A stretch of DNA of 64,000 nt from positions 1 through 64,000 of the forward strand of contig JAFIEV010000041.1 in the NCBI GenBank assembly GCA_020832305.1. The letters are read 5' to 3'. Made by a program: the position numbers and the translations under genes. This document shows, piece after piece, positions 17,239 through 28,200 of this stretch. Source of the stretch: Cyclobacteriaceae bacterium (GTDB lineage Bacteria; Bacteroidota; Bacteroidia; Cytophagales; Cyclobacteriaceae). Under the pieces are notes generated by a model, which was not told the DNA's origin, searched no databases, and worked only from the letters and a program-made list of their open reading frames with translations. Numbering within the stretch: position 1 is the stretch's first letter; every line of letters starts with the position of its first letter.

Positions 17239-18633
17239 ATGAAATATATATTAACATGTCTGGCCTTTATTTTATTCTATTCAGGCGCATTCGCTCAGGA
17301 TGTACCAATGCAAAATCATGTTTTTTTTAACCCGTACCTCATAAATCCTGCAATGGCTGGCTACGAAAACCGACCGGCCGTTTTTTTGCATTACAGAAAT
17401 CAATGGACAGGTATTGAAGGAGCGCCAACCACCGCTACCCTTGTGTTTCATACTTTATATAAGGAGACAGTACCTTTTGCTTTTAGTGTTAGCAATGACC
17501 GCAGGGGCCTCTTGTCGAGCAATGTACTTCAGATGGGCAGTGGTTTCAGGGCAAATTTTGGTACTGAACATTATTTAAGCTTTGGTATAGGCGGGGGCAT
17601 GGCTTTTCATAATATTGATATGATTGGTGCAGGTAATGGCAGTTTTATTGATCCTTCAATGGCTGGAATTTTTGACAACAGTATCAGAGCGCTTGCACAC
17701 GCTGGAATTAATTATCATTATAAAGGATTTAATTTCGGGATAACCTTGCCTACCATGCTTGAGCATACCGCTGTTGAATCTTCAGGCTTTTCCATGGGGC
17801 AGTTCAAGCCTTTAGATCACCTTAATTTCAACTTAAGCTATTATTGGCATATGGTTGAAGATAAACTTGCCATAGAACCTCTTTTTATTTATCGGCAGTC
17901 TGAGCAATTTGGAGGTAGATTAGAGGGATACCTCACATCAACAATGGCCAATGTATTTATGGCAGGAATAGGGTATCGCCAATTCATGGGGGCATCTGCT
18001 TTTATTGGTTTTAACATCAATGATAATTACAGGTTCGCATATTCCTTTGAATTTCCTATTGGGACAGAAATGGTTTTTAATGCAGCGAGTCATGAAATAA
18101 GTATAGGAATGGTGTTTGGTGAGAAAAAGACCAAGCGAGGGAAAATGAGCTATATTCAGCGCCGCAATGCGGTGTTGGCAGCAGCGAGAAATGCTCCGGC
18201 CAAACAACCGGTAAGTGCAAGCCAGCGTGCCACTGCTCAACCAGCGGTTGTGCCGTCAGAGCAAAAGTCTGCTCCTGAACCTGAAAAGATGCAGCCCCAA
18301 AGCCCGCCTGTTGTTGAAGAAAAACCAGCCAGTCGCGATGCAGAGGGAAATTATATAGGACCGGTTGAAGTGACTAGAGGAAGCCACAACCTTGAATTGG
18401 AAAAAGGTTTTTATGTAGTTATTGCCTCCTTTGATAATTACAGGGATGCGGATGCCTATAGCAACGATATTTTTACAAAAGGTTATTTTGCTAAAATCGG
18501 TTATGCCACGCAAACCGGAGATTATCATGTATATATACATTCCGGTATTACGGTGCAGGATTGCCAGCGGGAAAAGAGCCGTCTGTCCACAGTACCATTG
18601 TTTAGAAACGCATGGGTGTTAACCGTTAAATAA
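17239..18633 (+). CDS. PorP/SprF-family T9SS membrane protein with C-terminal SPOR domain
   Basis: A 464-residue outer-membrane protein. The signal peptide ends at GAFAQ (about residue 20). Residues 25-300 match PorP/SprF (TIGR03519 pattern): NPYLINPAMAGYENRPAVFLHYRNQW is the hallmark N-terminal motif, followed by barrel strands. Residues about 300-385 form an Ala/Pro/Gln-rich linker. The last 75 residues (GFYVVIASFDNYRDADAY to AWVLTVK) form a SPOR-like domain, which binds denuded peptidoglycan glycan strands. PorP/SprF proteins are needed for secretion of type B sorting-domain substrates, and the next gene encodes one, four bases downstream of the stop. The SPOR extension would tether this exporter or anchor to the cell wall. 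Confidence 0.85.
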   Translation: MKYILTCLAFILFYSGAFAQDVPMQNHVFFNPYLINPAMAGYENRPAVFLHYRNQWTGIEGAPTTATLVFHTLYKETVPFAFSVSNDRRGLLSSNVLQMGSGFRANFGTEHYLSFGIGGGMAFHNIDMIGAGNGSFIDPSMAGIFDNSIRALAHAGINYHYKGFNFGITLPTMLEHTAVESSGFSMGQFKPLDHLNFNLSYYWHMVEDKLAIEPLFIYRQSEQFGGRLEGYLTSTMANVFMAGIGYRQFMGASAFIGFNINDNYRFAYSFEFPIGTEMVFNAASHEISIGMVFGEKKTKRGKMSYIQRRNAVLAAARNAPAKQPVSASQRATAQPAVVPSEQKSAPEPEKMQPQSPPVVEEKPASRDAEGNYIGPVEVTRGSHNLELEKGFYVVIASFDNYRDADAYSNDIFTKGYFAKIGYATQTGDYHVYIHSGITVQDCQREKSRLSTVPLFRNAWVLTVK

Positions 18634-18642
18634 ATTTTGCCG

Positions 18643-21600
18643 ATGGAAAAGAAAATTATTTCTTGGCTTCTGTTTTTTGCATTAAGTGCAGGATTAACCT
18701 GTACAAGGGTGTACAGCCAGGTTCCGGTAATTCACTCACTGGATAAAAAAACAGGCACAGCGGAGGAATTTGTCACCATAAGAGGTAGTGGCTTCAACAC
18801 CAACCCGGCTCAAAATGTCATTTTTTTTGGTGCGTCAACTGCCGAAACGTTATCAGCTTCAGCCTCGCTTCTCGAAGTTAAAGTTCCAGCCGGCACTTCA
18901 TTTTCGCATGTATCAGTCACTAATCTTGTCAGTGGACGTACCGGTTATGCCAATGAAAGATTTCTCCTGGCACATGGTGGAGATGTCTTTGATCCATCGC
19001 GTTTTGATGGCCGACTCGAATTGACTGAGGAAGCCGGTCTTTTTGATGTATGTGCCTGTGATTTTGACGGGGATGGTAGGGTTGATATTGTCACAACGAA
19101 TAATGCCGCGGCGGCAGCCAGTACTTCGGTTACCGTTTTCCGAAATGTGACAACTGCGGAGCAAAGTACCATAAGCATGCAACGTATCAATGAAAGCAAT
19201 CTCAATATTTTTAACCCGGCCCGCAATATTTTCTGTGCAGACCTCAATGGTGATGGCAAACCTGATATTGTAGCTGGAAGAGGAGGAAATACCGCTGACC
19301 GATTGTATGTATTCAGAAATACGGGAAGTCCGGGTAATATTCGTTTTGCAGCTCCTGTATCGATTGTATTGGCAAGAGAAGCTGTTTCCAGTACTACAAG
19401 GCGTATCAGGATTATGGATCTCGATGGTGATGGACTACCGGAAATTGTTATGACAGACCAAAACGATAATAAAGTGCATATCTTCGTCAATAAAAGCAGC
19501 GGAAATACCCTGCGCTTTCCTGAACTGGATAAAATTTTGCTTACTACCAATGACCAAACCCTGGGTCTGGACATAGCAGATATGGATGGCGATGGTAAAA
19601 AGGATTTAATTTTTGGGAGCAACCTGCGGTCAGATATATTCATTGCCAGAAATGTAAGCAGTCCGGGAAATGTTTCTTTCAATAACCCTCATCGTATTCA
19701 ACTCAATGGCAACCTGGTAAATCTGGTAACCGCTGATTTCAATGGAAATGGCAAAAGTGATATCGCTGTTGTAAATTTTGTCAATAATATATTTATTATA
19801 CCCAACAATAGCAGTGCAGGTAATTTCTCCTTTGCCTCTCCCATTTTTGTAGAGACCAATCGATTACCCTGGGGTATTGCTGTTGGAGATCTGGATGGAG
19901 ATGGACGGCCTGATCTTGTGGTTAGTTCAACCGATGCCGGCCAGCGAAGCATAGCATTGATAAACAGAAGTCTCAACAATTCTTACTCATTTCAGTCATA
20001 TCCTATCGGTAACAATGAACCCAGCCGGAACATAGCCCTCGTTGATTTTAATGGTAACGGAAAAACCGATCTGGTCTATACCGTTGACGATATTAACCGG
20101 GTTGTATTTCTAAGAAACAGAAATTGTGTTAATGCAATAATTACCCCCGGTAACCCTGGGCCTATATGTGGCGGACAACCGGTTTTACTAAGTGGTCGTG
20201 CTGCACCAAAATCTGATTATATATGGAAAAATGCCCTTGGAGATGAAGTATTAACCAATTCAAACCAGTTTTCCGTCAGCATTCCCGGCACTTATACATA
20301 TACGATTTCCTCATCGGCCGATGTGTGCGAAAGTACTTCAACACAGGTGGAAGTGGCTGCAGGTGGAAGTGTATTACCAGCTTTACCGGTTATTAATGCA
20401 CCCTTACAAATATGTGAGAGCAATGAACTGATAATAAGTACTTTAGCAGTTCCGGGCGCCAGTTACCATTGGACTCTACCGGGCGGGGGCACTTCATCAC
20501 AAAGAGAGATCTCTATTCCATCGGCCGGTCCGGAGCATAGTGGAAGATATACCCTTGAAATTGAATCTTCAGACGGTTGTCGCACAGCTATGGTTAGCAA
20601 GACCATTGAAGTGAATCTTTTACCTCCATTGGTCATTGCAGCCAGTCAATCTACTGTATTCTGTGAAGGTGAAAGCAATGTATTATCAGTGAACACGGTG
20701 GCTGGTGCAACATACCAATGGTTTAAAAATGGAGATGAAATCATTGGTGCAAATACCTTTCAATATGATGTTATTGAATCGGGATCTTATAAAGTACAAT
20801 TGTCCAGTTCGCTGGGATGTAATGCCGAAAGTAATACATTTACAACCCGAAAGGTTATGCAAATTCAAGCAGCATTTAATGTTGTCGAGGATCCCTGCCT
20901 AAACCAACCACTAATCTTTGAAAACCAGTCTCAGTACGATACAGATGAAGAAGTTTTTTTCTTTTGGGATTTTGATGGCCGAAACTTTTCGAGAGAGAAG
21001 ACACCCAATTATACTTACAGTCAGTCAGGAACATTCCGACCCAGACTAACGGTTTCTTATGAGAGAAATACTTGCCTTTCAGAGATAGAAAAGACCATAG
21101 TAGTGAGTGCCGCGCCCGCTTTATCAATAAAGGCAGGCGAATTGCCGGGTAGTCCCGACCAGGTAGAAATATGCCAGGGGGATTCCATTCTTCTCACGGT
21201 GATAAATTCCGGTGCCGCTTTTTCCTGGGAAAATGGATCTCAGAATCAGCAACGATTGATTAAACAAGCGGGTATTTACTCTATTACCAGTACAGGTGTG
21301 GGTTGTAAAAGTACAGACCAGGTTGAGGTAATAGTAAGACCCATTCCTAATGTGAAAGTGATTTCTGAAAATATCCGAATCAATCCGGGAGGAGCGGCTC
21401 AATTAGGTGCCAGTGGTGCTGATGTATATAGCTGGTCTCCTGCAGAAGACCTTGACCGGCCTAATGCTTCAAATCCTATTGCAAGGCCTGACGTAACAAC
21501 TACTTTTATAGTAACTGGCTCTAATACATTTAATTGTACTTCTTCAGATAAAATCACAGTAATAGTTGATGAAAGTAAGCGTATTGCGGTTGATGCTGAT

Positions 21601-21834
21601 AAACTGCTTGTTGCGGGAACAGGCCCCTGGATTATCCGTAATATTGAAGACTTTGAAGGTTGCACCATAAATATTGTTGACAGAAACGGACGTAGTGTTT
21701 TTCAGTCATCTTCTTACCAAAATAATTGGGATGGCACCATGAATGGCAGCCCTCTTCCTTCCGGAACTTATTACTATCTTATTAAATGTGCATCACAAGA
21801 TGTGAGTACAGGATTTGTAACGATTGTAAAATGA
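18643..21834 (+). CDS. FG-GAP / Ig-like / PKD surface protein with type B sorting domain
   Basis: A 1063-residue secreted protein. After the signal peptide (ending near VYSQ) come an IPT/TIG domain (about 28-108), seven FG-GAP/VCBS repeats with calcium-binding loops such as DFDGDGRVDIV, DLNGDGKPDIV, DLDGDGRPDLV and DFNGNGKTDLV (about 135-480) that should form an integrin-like propeller, several Ig-like units each containing a conserved Cys pair (about 490-760), a PKD domain (WDFDG, about 765-830), more Ig-like units, and a C-terminal gliding-associated type B domain (TIGR04131 pattern; NNWDGT then LPSGTYYYLIK). The ATG at 18643 is chosen over a TTG at 18637. It is the probable substrate of the PorP/SprF protein encoded directly upstream. 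Confidence 0.85.
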   Translation: MEKKIISWLLFFALSAGLTCTRVYSQVPVIHSLDKKTGTAEEFVTIRGSGFNTNPAQNVIFFGASTAETLSASASLLEVKVPAGTSFSHVSVTNLVSGRTGYANERFLLAHGGDVFDPSRFDGRLELTEEAGLFDVCACDFDGDGRVDIVTTNNAAAAASTSVTVFRNVTTAEQSTISMQRINESNLNIFNPARNIFCADLNGDGKPDIVAGRGGNTADRLYVFRNTGSPGNIRFAAPVSIVLAREAVSSTTRRIRIMDLDGDGLPEIVMTDQNDNKVHIFVNKSSGNTLRFPELDKILLTTNDQTLGLDIADMDGDGKKDLIFGSNLRSDIFIARNVSSPGNVSFNNPHRIQLNGNLVNLVTADFNGNGKSDIAVVNFVNNIFIIPNNSSAGNFSFASPIFVETNRLPWGIAVGDLDGDGRPDLVVSSTDAGQRSIALINRSLNNSYSFQSYPIGNNEPSRNIALVDFNGNGKTDLVYTVDDINRVVFLRNRNCVNAIITPGNPGPICGGQPVLLSGRAAPKSDYIWKNALGDEVLTNSNQFSVSIPGTYTYTISSSADVCESTSTQVEVAAGGSVLPALPVINAPLQICESNELIISTLAVPGASYHWTLPGGGTSSQREISIPSAGPEHSGRYTLEIESSDGCRTAMVSKTIEVNLLPPLVIAASQSTVFCEGESNVLSVNTVAGATYQWFKNGDEIIGANTFQYDVIESGSYKVQLSSSLGCNAESNTFTTRKVMQIQAAFNVVEDPCLNQPLIFENQSQYDTDEEVFFFWDFDGRNFSREKTPNYTYSQSGTFRPRLTVSYERNTCLSEIEKTIVVSAAPALSIKAGELPGSPDQVEICQGDSILLTVINSGAAFSWENGSQNQQRLIKQAGIYSITSTGVGCKSTDQVEVIVRPIPNVKVISENIRINPGGAAQLGASGADVYSWSPAEDLDRPNASNPIARPDVTTTFIVTGSNTFNCTSSDKITVIVDESKRIAVDADKLLVAGTGPWIIRNIEDFEGCTINIVDRNGRSVFQSSSYQNNWDGTMNGSPLPSGTYYYLIKCASQDVSTGFVTIVK

Positions 21835-22224
21835 GGATTTTTTGCGCCAAATGATAAAATAAATAACCATGTAAGGTTTTTCTGACTATTATTCCTTTTT
21901 GCACATAAATACAGGAATATTTAAATTAATTATTGGTAAAAGTAAGTTATTCTGCTGTTTTTAATAGATTTTGTGATTTTTTTACATTTTTTCAACTTGA
22001 ATGCGAAGCCTCAAACAGCCCTATTTGTTTACATAGCCATATTTTTTATAAAAATACAATTTATTCTTCTTACATGCAGATGTAAGTATGCAGTGGTTAC
22101 ACAAATACAGTATAGTGTATCTAACGGTATATTTATGCCCTGAATTAGACCTGTTTTAATCAGGTGTTTGTCTGTTTACAGATTGTTGATTAAAGAAGTG
22201 AAGAAATTGATAAATCCGGAAAAT
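21835..22224. other. Intergenic leader before the giant lectin gene
   Basis: About 390 AT-rich bases. Near the downstream gene an inverted repeat ACCTG (22149-22153) / CAGGT (22161-22165) and a second short one TCTG (22171-22174) / CAGA (22179-22182) could form leader hairpins. No clean TAnnTTTG box was found, so it is unclear whether the giant gene has its own promoter or is read from 17239. Confidence 0.4.
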
Positions 22225-25200
22225 ATGAAGAGGATCATTTTACTATCGATATGCCTGCTGGTAATCTCAATAGATTATCTGCTTGCTCAGGACCCTTTCA
22301 TACCCAAATATCAGGCGATACGGCGTAGTCAGCGCTGCTTTACCATTACCCGTGACATGAACAATCAATTTGGATCGGTATGGTTTCGCGATAAAATGGA
22401 CTTCAGCCAAAGCCAGACATTGGATTTCGTGATTTACATGGGCAACAAAAACGGGGGAAACCGGGGAGCAGATGGAATTGCTTTTGTCATGCATAATGAC
22501 CCCAGGGATACTATAAACAATCCAGCTGAGATTATACCAGCGCTCAATTTTCCCCGACAAGGCGCAACCGGTGATGCCGGTGGAGGATTAGGATATGCTT
22601 TTCATAATTCCAATCCGCAAATGCGACAGGCCATCAGGCCTTCTGTCGCTATAGAAATAGATACCTATGATAATAATAATGGTACCTGGGCGGGTGACGC
22701 TACTTTTCCCGGTGGAACCACCACTGAATTCAGGACCAATATTCACCACACCTCAGTTGTTTATAATGGAGATCTTTATTCTCAGCAACAAGTGATAAAA
22801 AACCGTGAAGGTGTTGAAAGTAAAGTGCATAGAATAAAGCCCTTACCCGAATACCAGGGCCCGGCTCAAAATTATATTGACGATAATTTATGTTATGCAT
22901 TCCGCATTAAATGGATTGTTAATGGTGATGGAACGCAGACGCTGGAATTATGGATTGACAATTATGATGGTACCACAAACACAGATAATTTAATTCTGGT
23001 TATGAGACATACCGATAACATGCTTGATGGCGTTTTTGGAGGTACGAGTTTATTAAGATATGGATTTACCGGCTCAACCGGAGGTGCAAGAAATGAACAA
23101 ACCATTTGTCTGTTAGGAGAAAACCTGGCTCCCTATGCTGTAGACGACTATGCATCTACCCTGGTCAATACACCTGTAGTTATCGATGTGGAGGCCAATG
23201 ATAATGACCCTGACGGTGATCATTTGAGCATACCTTATATTCAGACACCTCCCAGAAATGGTGTAGCAGAAGTTGTTTCTATAGGTAATCAGGACCATGT
23301 GCGTTACACACCCAATGTTAATTTTGTCGGTCGTGACTCACTGCAATATCGCACCTGTGATGTAGACAGCGATAAATGTTATGCCAAATGCGATGATGCC
23401 TGGGTATATATTACTGTAGGATGCATAGACTTTACCATTAATGCTGAGGCATTAACAGCTAATGTAAGCTGCGATCCGGATTTACCGGGTAATGCGTCAG
23501 CCCAGGTACTTAGTGCCAATCTTATGATGTGGTATGAAAACTTTCATCTGCCCAATGGCACTACCGTAGATACTGGTGAAACGGCATGGCAAAGAACATT
23601 ATCAGCTGCAGCCGGTGGATCAACCATTGCTCATGTTTTAGATTCAGCTTTTACAGTTAGTCAATTCAGACATGAAGTAACACTTACCACAGAGGAAATC
23701 GATATTTCCTTGGTAGATAAGGTGGAGTTTTCGGTTAGTGCCTCATCAAGCACAGCCACTGGTTCTATTCCGGCTGGCGCCTATATCAGGGTTTTCTATA
23801 AAGTAGATGGAGGTCCGGAAATACCTGCTAATAATGGACAGGTGACCGGTAATTTTGGTACTGCACAGCCCAGAGGTTTTGAAATTGAAGGTAATACCCT
23901 CCAGATCATTATTAGAATGTCAAATTCACAGGGAGGTCATTATAAAATTAATTCAATTTTGGTTCGCCCTGTGGGTGTGGAATTAGGAAATATTCAATAT
24001 GACTGGTATGCCGGACTTGACCAAAGTGGTTCGTCTATTCATACAGGACAGGTTATTAACGGTTTGAGACATGGCACTTACACGGTAGTGGGTCGTGATG
24101 TAAATACGGGTTGCCGATCTCTGCCGGCAGTGGTTGAAATTGATTCTACCGGTATAATCCTCAATGGTTTTATTGTGAACGTTTCTCCTTATACCAGCTG
24201 TGTTGTCAATGATGGGGCTATGCGTGCCGGTGTGGTGGTTGATGGTGATTCGGTAACAACCGGTTATGATTTTAACTGGTATTACAGGGAATTGCCCAGA
24301 GCAGAACCTTTGATTGCTACTGGTCCTGCTGCCAATAACCTGGAAGGAAGGGAATATACGGTGGTGATACGCGATCAGATCAGCGGTTGCGAAGTTTTGG
24401 TAAGTGACGAAGTAAATCAGCAGGTTGTCATACCCAATGTGGAAGGCAATGTAGTGCAACATGTCACTTCCTGTGACGATCCGGAATCAGGCATAATGCA
24501 GGCGACCATTCTGGGAGGTTCAAATGATAATTACGATTTTGAATGGTATGAAGGAATGATTGCCGCATCCGTACCACCATCTTTCACCGGCGAAAGACCC
24601 GATCAGGTACCAGCCGGAACGTATTATTTAATTGCTATTGATAAAATAACGGGTTGTGTGTCAGACCCAGCCATAGTTGTGGTAGATGAGGAGCTCGTGC
24701 AACCTGAACCTGTAGTGGTAGCCAATGTTGCCAATACAGCCTGTGAAGCAGAGCAGGCCACTGGTGTACTACAGGGGGCAACGCTTGTGAATGGCGTTGA
24801 AACAACTGATGGATATAATTTCTTCTGGTACCGAGGAGCAAGCGATGTGAATCCCGCCCGTGAAGGATATACCGGAGGCGCTATCGCTGACAGGCTGGTG
24901 GCCGGTACATATAGATTGGTTGTAACCCACGACGAGTCAGGTTGTTCTGCATTTATCGATGCTGAAATAGATGAAAATATTGCTTTGCCTGTAATAAATG
25001 AAGCAAATGCTTTCGATAATACTTCCTGTGGCGATCCAAACGGTCGTATAGAGGTAACACCACAGGGCGATTTAACTGCTTATTTTTACAGAATATATAG
25101 CGGTCATGGTGTGGTAAGCGCCAATTTGATGAGAACAGAAGATTTACCTGTTTTTTCAGGACTGGCAGAAGGTAATTACACAGTAACTATTGTAGATAAA

Positions 25201-28200
25201 ATCAGCCTTTGCGAATCTGAACCCGTGATGATTCGTATAGAGGAAGTAACCGTATTTCCCGAAGCTGAATTGCTTTTAGAGAATCAAATCTCCTGTGATC
25301 CTGCTGCCCCTACCGGAGCAGTGGCGGCTAATCCTCTCAATGGTAATATAAGTGAATTTTCCTATGAATGGAGAAGGGACGGATTTAGCGGAACAGTAAT
25401 TTCATCAACTGCAGGTACCAATGGTGAAAGAATTGAAGGTCTTGCAGCCGGAACATATGCAATGATTATTACCAATCCTTCCAATGAATGTACCAACCAA
25501 TACCTGGCTGTAGTAGTTGATGCCAAAGTTGATCCGGTCATTACTCAGGCTGTGGCATTACCAAATACCTTTTGTTTTACCGATCGATGGAATGGCAGCA
25601 TCAGCGTCACCATGGCAACCGGAAACCCCGAAGATTACACCTATACATGGATGCGGATGCCTGGCAGCCAGGTAATTGCAGGTGAAAACAGTCATGAAAT
25701 TGGAGGTTTGCAGCCTGGAAATTACCGGGTCAGGGCGACATCGCTTGCTACAACCTGTATTTCTGCCACAGTATCTGTAACCGTTGAAAACCGACCGGTT
25801 ACACCTGTTCCCAATGTACTGGTAACAGATGATACATCCTGTGACAGAAACCCCAATGGTGCGCTGGAAGTAATATCAACCAATGAAACAGATGCCCTGA
25901 CTTATGCTCTTTACGACTATACATATGAATGGCGTCAGGGTATACTAAATGTCAATAACTTTTATAACAGCGCTCCTGACAATGTGGGTAACCCGATTAC
26001 CGGCCTCAGCCAGGGTAACCAAACCCTGAGAATCTATAATAATGAAACAGGCTGTGTTGCCATAGCTCATGCCAAACCGGGTAAAAACCCAGGTGTGGTG
26101 CCAGAAATCACTGAAATTCTTGTTCAGAACATCACTGGTTGTGACCCTGAGTTTTTGGGACGCATCGAAGTAAGTGGTATCAATAACACCCGGCCTAATC
26201 CGGATGTACCTATGGATATCGCGGATTTTACATTTACCTGGGAAAGAAAAACAGGCAACAATCAATATCAGGTCATTGCTGGTGCAAACGAAAACATACT
26301 GGAAGATGTAACTACCGGAACCTACCGTGTCATTGCGGTTACTTCTGCAGGTGGATGTTCAAGCCGTCCCAGTGCCGAAATACCTGTGGTAAATACGGCT
26401 GAAGTGCCTCAGATTGCACTCAGATCATTTCCAAATACCGATTGCAGTACAGAAAATACCGGTTCTATTGAAATGACCTATACAGGTATCATTGGTATAC
26501 GATCCATATCATTATGGCAGGGTAGTTTGGAAATCACCAATTTTGACTTATTGGATGGACCAGCTGCAAATATCAAAATATTTTACGGACTCAGTGCAGG
26601 TACTTATACCGTAAGGTTGACCGACAATCAGGGTTGTGAAACATCAGCACCTGTACAGATTGGCACTACTCCAGGTGTATTGCCACTCATATCGGTGGAA
26701 AGCACAGAAGAAGTGACAGATTGCGTAGATGGTAATGGTGCCGTTACCCTAAGGCTTAGTCAGGTGCTCACACTTCCCTGGGATGCAGCTACTTACCGAT
26801 CCTATACATTTTATCTGCTGGAAGGCACCAGTTTCCCGGAATCTGAAATTGCCAATGCCACAGAAGGCAACATGGCAGAGGCTTCAACGGCTGATCCTTT
26901 ATTCACTTTTGAAAATCTTATGGATGGTCGGTATATGGCCAGGGTTCGTGATAATATAACAGGCTGTATTTCAAACGCAGTGCCTGTTCTCATAACCGTA
27001 AGAATTAATATGCGTTTTAATTTCGCTCCCGTAGCGCCAACAAGCTGCAACCCCGATGATGACCCGGATTATATGCCTGGTGAAATTTTTCTCGAAGCAC
27101 GATCTTTACATGATACCCCAAGCCATCCCAATAATTATGGGGCAGGGGAAATTCGTCCTCCCGATATGCCCGTTTCAGAAACAGGCACCGGAGCTGGTTA
27201 TGAATTTACCTGGTGGAAAGGCAAGATCATGGATGATGATAATATTTATGATAGTGAAATGCTGAACAAATGGATCAGCCATATTAAAGATCTGGAAAGC
27301 GGATATTACAGGGTGAAAGTAAAAGACCTTGAGACACAATGTGCAGCAGATACTTTGCTATTCCTGCCGACAGAAGCTCCGGTTGAATATCCTATCGTAA
27401 CTGGTATCGATGCAATACATTGCAATCCAGGAGACGGTAAAATTCATGTAGAAATTGTATTGAGTGAAAAGGTAGAAGGCGAGTTTGATTTCGAAGATTA
27501 TGAAATTATCGTTTTCAAGCATAATGCTTTTGATCCAAATGATTTTCCTTTTATTCCTGCACCAACACCCGTAGATTATTCTTCAAATGAAAATTTTGCA
27601 GGATTTATGATAGGCAGCGCTCAGGAATATATTAATGAAATGGATAATGTAGCACCGGGTTGGTATACCGTGGTAGCCAGAGAGAAAAAAGCATGGCGAT
27701 GTTTTTCGCCTCCGGTCGATGTTGAAGTATTGCTTGATCTTCCGATACCTACTTTAAGCGCGATCACCACCGACGACAATTCCTGTGATGATGACTTGGC
27801 CAATGGTGCAATAGATCTCACTGTAACCGGATTGGTTGCCGGTACCACCTTTGATTACACATGGCATACAGGTACCAGTACAGAAGGAGACGAACTTGAC
27901 GCCATGCATCAGGGATTAAACAATCCATCCGGTCTTTTAGCCGGACATTACACTGCACTGGTCGAAATTCAACCTGGCAGTCCTGCCGGCATAGGTTGTA
28001 CCTTTACACATACAGCGCAAATCGCTAAAAACCTTCTCGAAAGAAGGCTGGAGACTCAGGTTACTCCAAATGACGTATGCCTGATCCCCGGAAACGGAGA
28101 AATATGGGTAAGTAATGTTTCGGTAGATGATCTGAGTAGTTACACTGAGTTTGCCATTTTCAATCCTGAATTGGAAGCATTACCTGGCCAAAGTGGAGCT

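Noticed and set aside
18945-19682. 245-codon minus-strand open frame
   Set aside because: Mirror of the repetitive FG-GAP coding sequence; Ser/Pro-rich nonsense composition.
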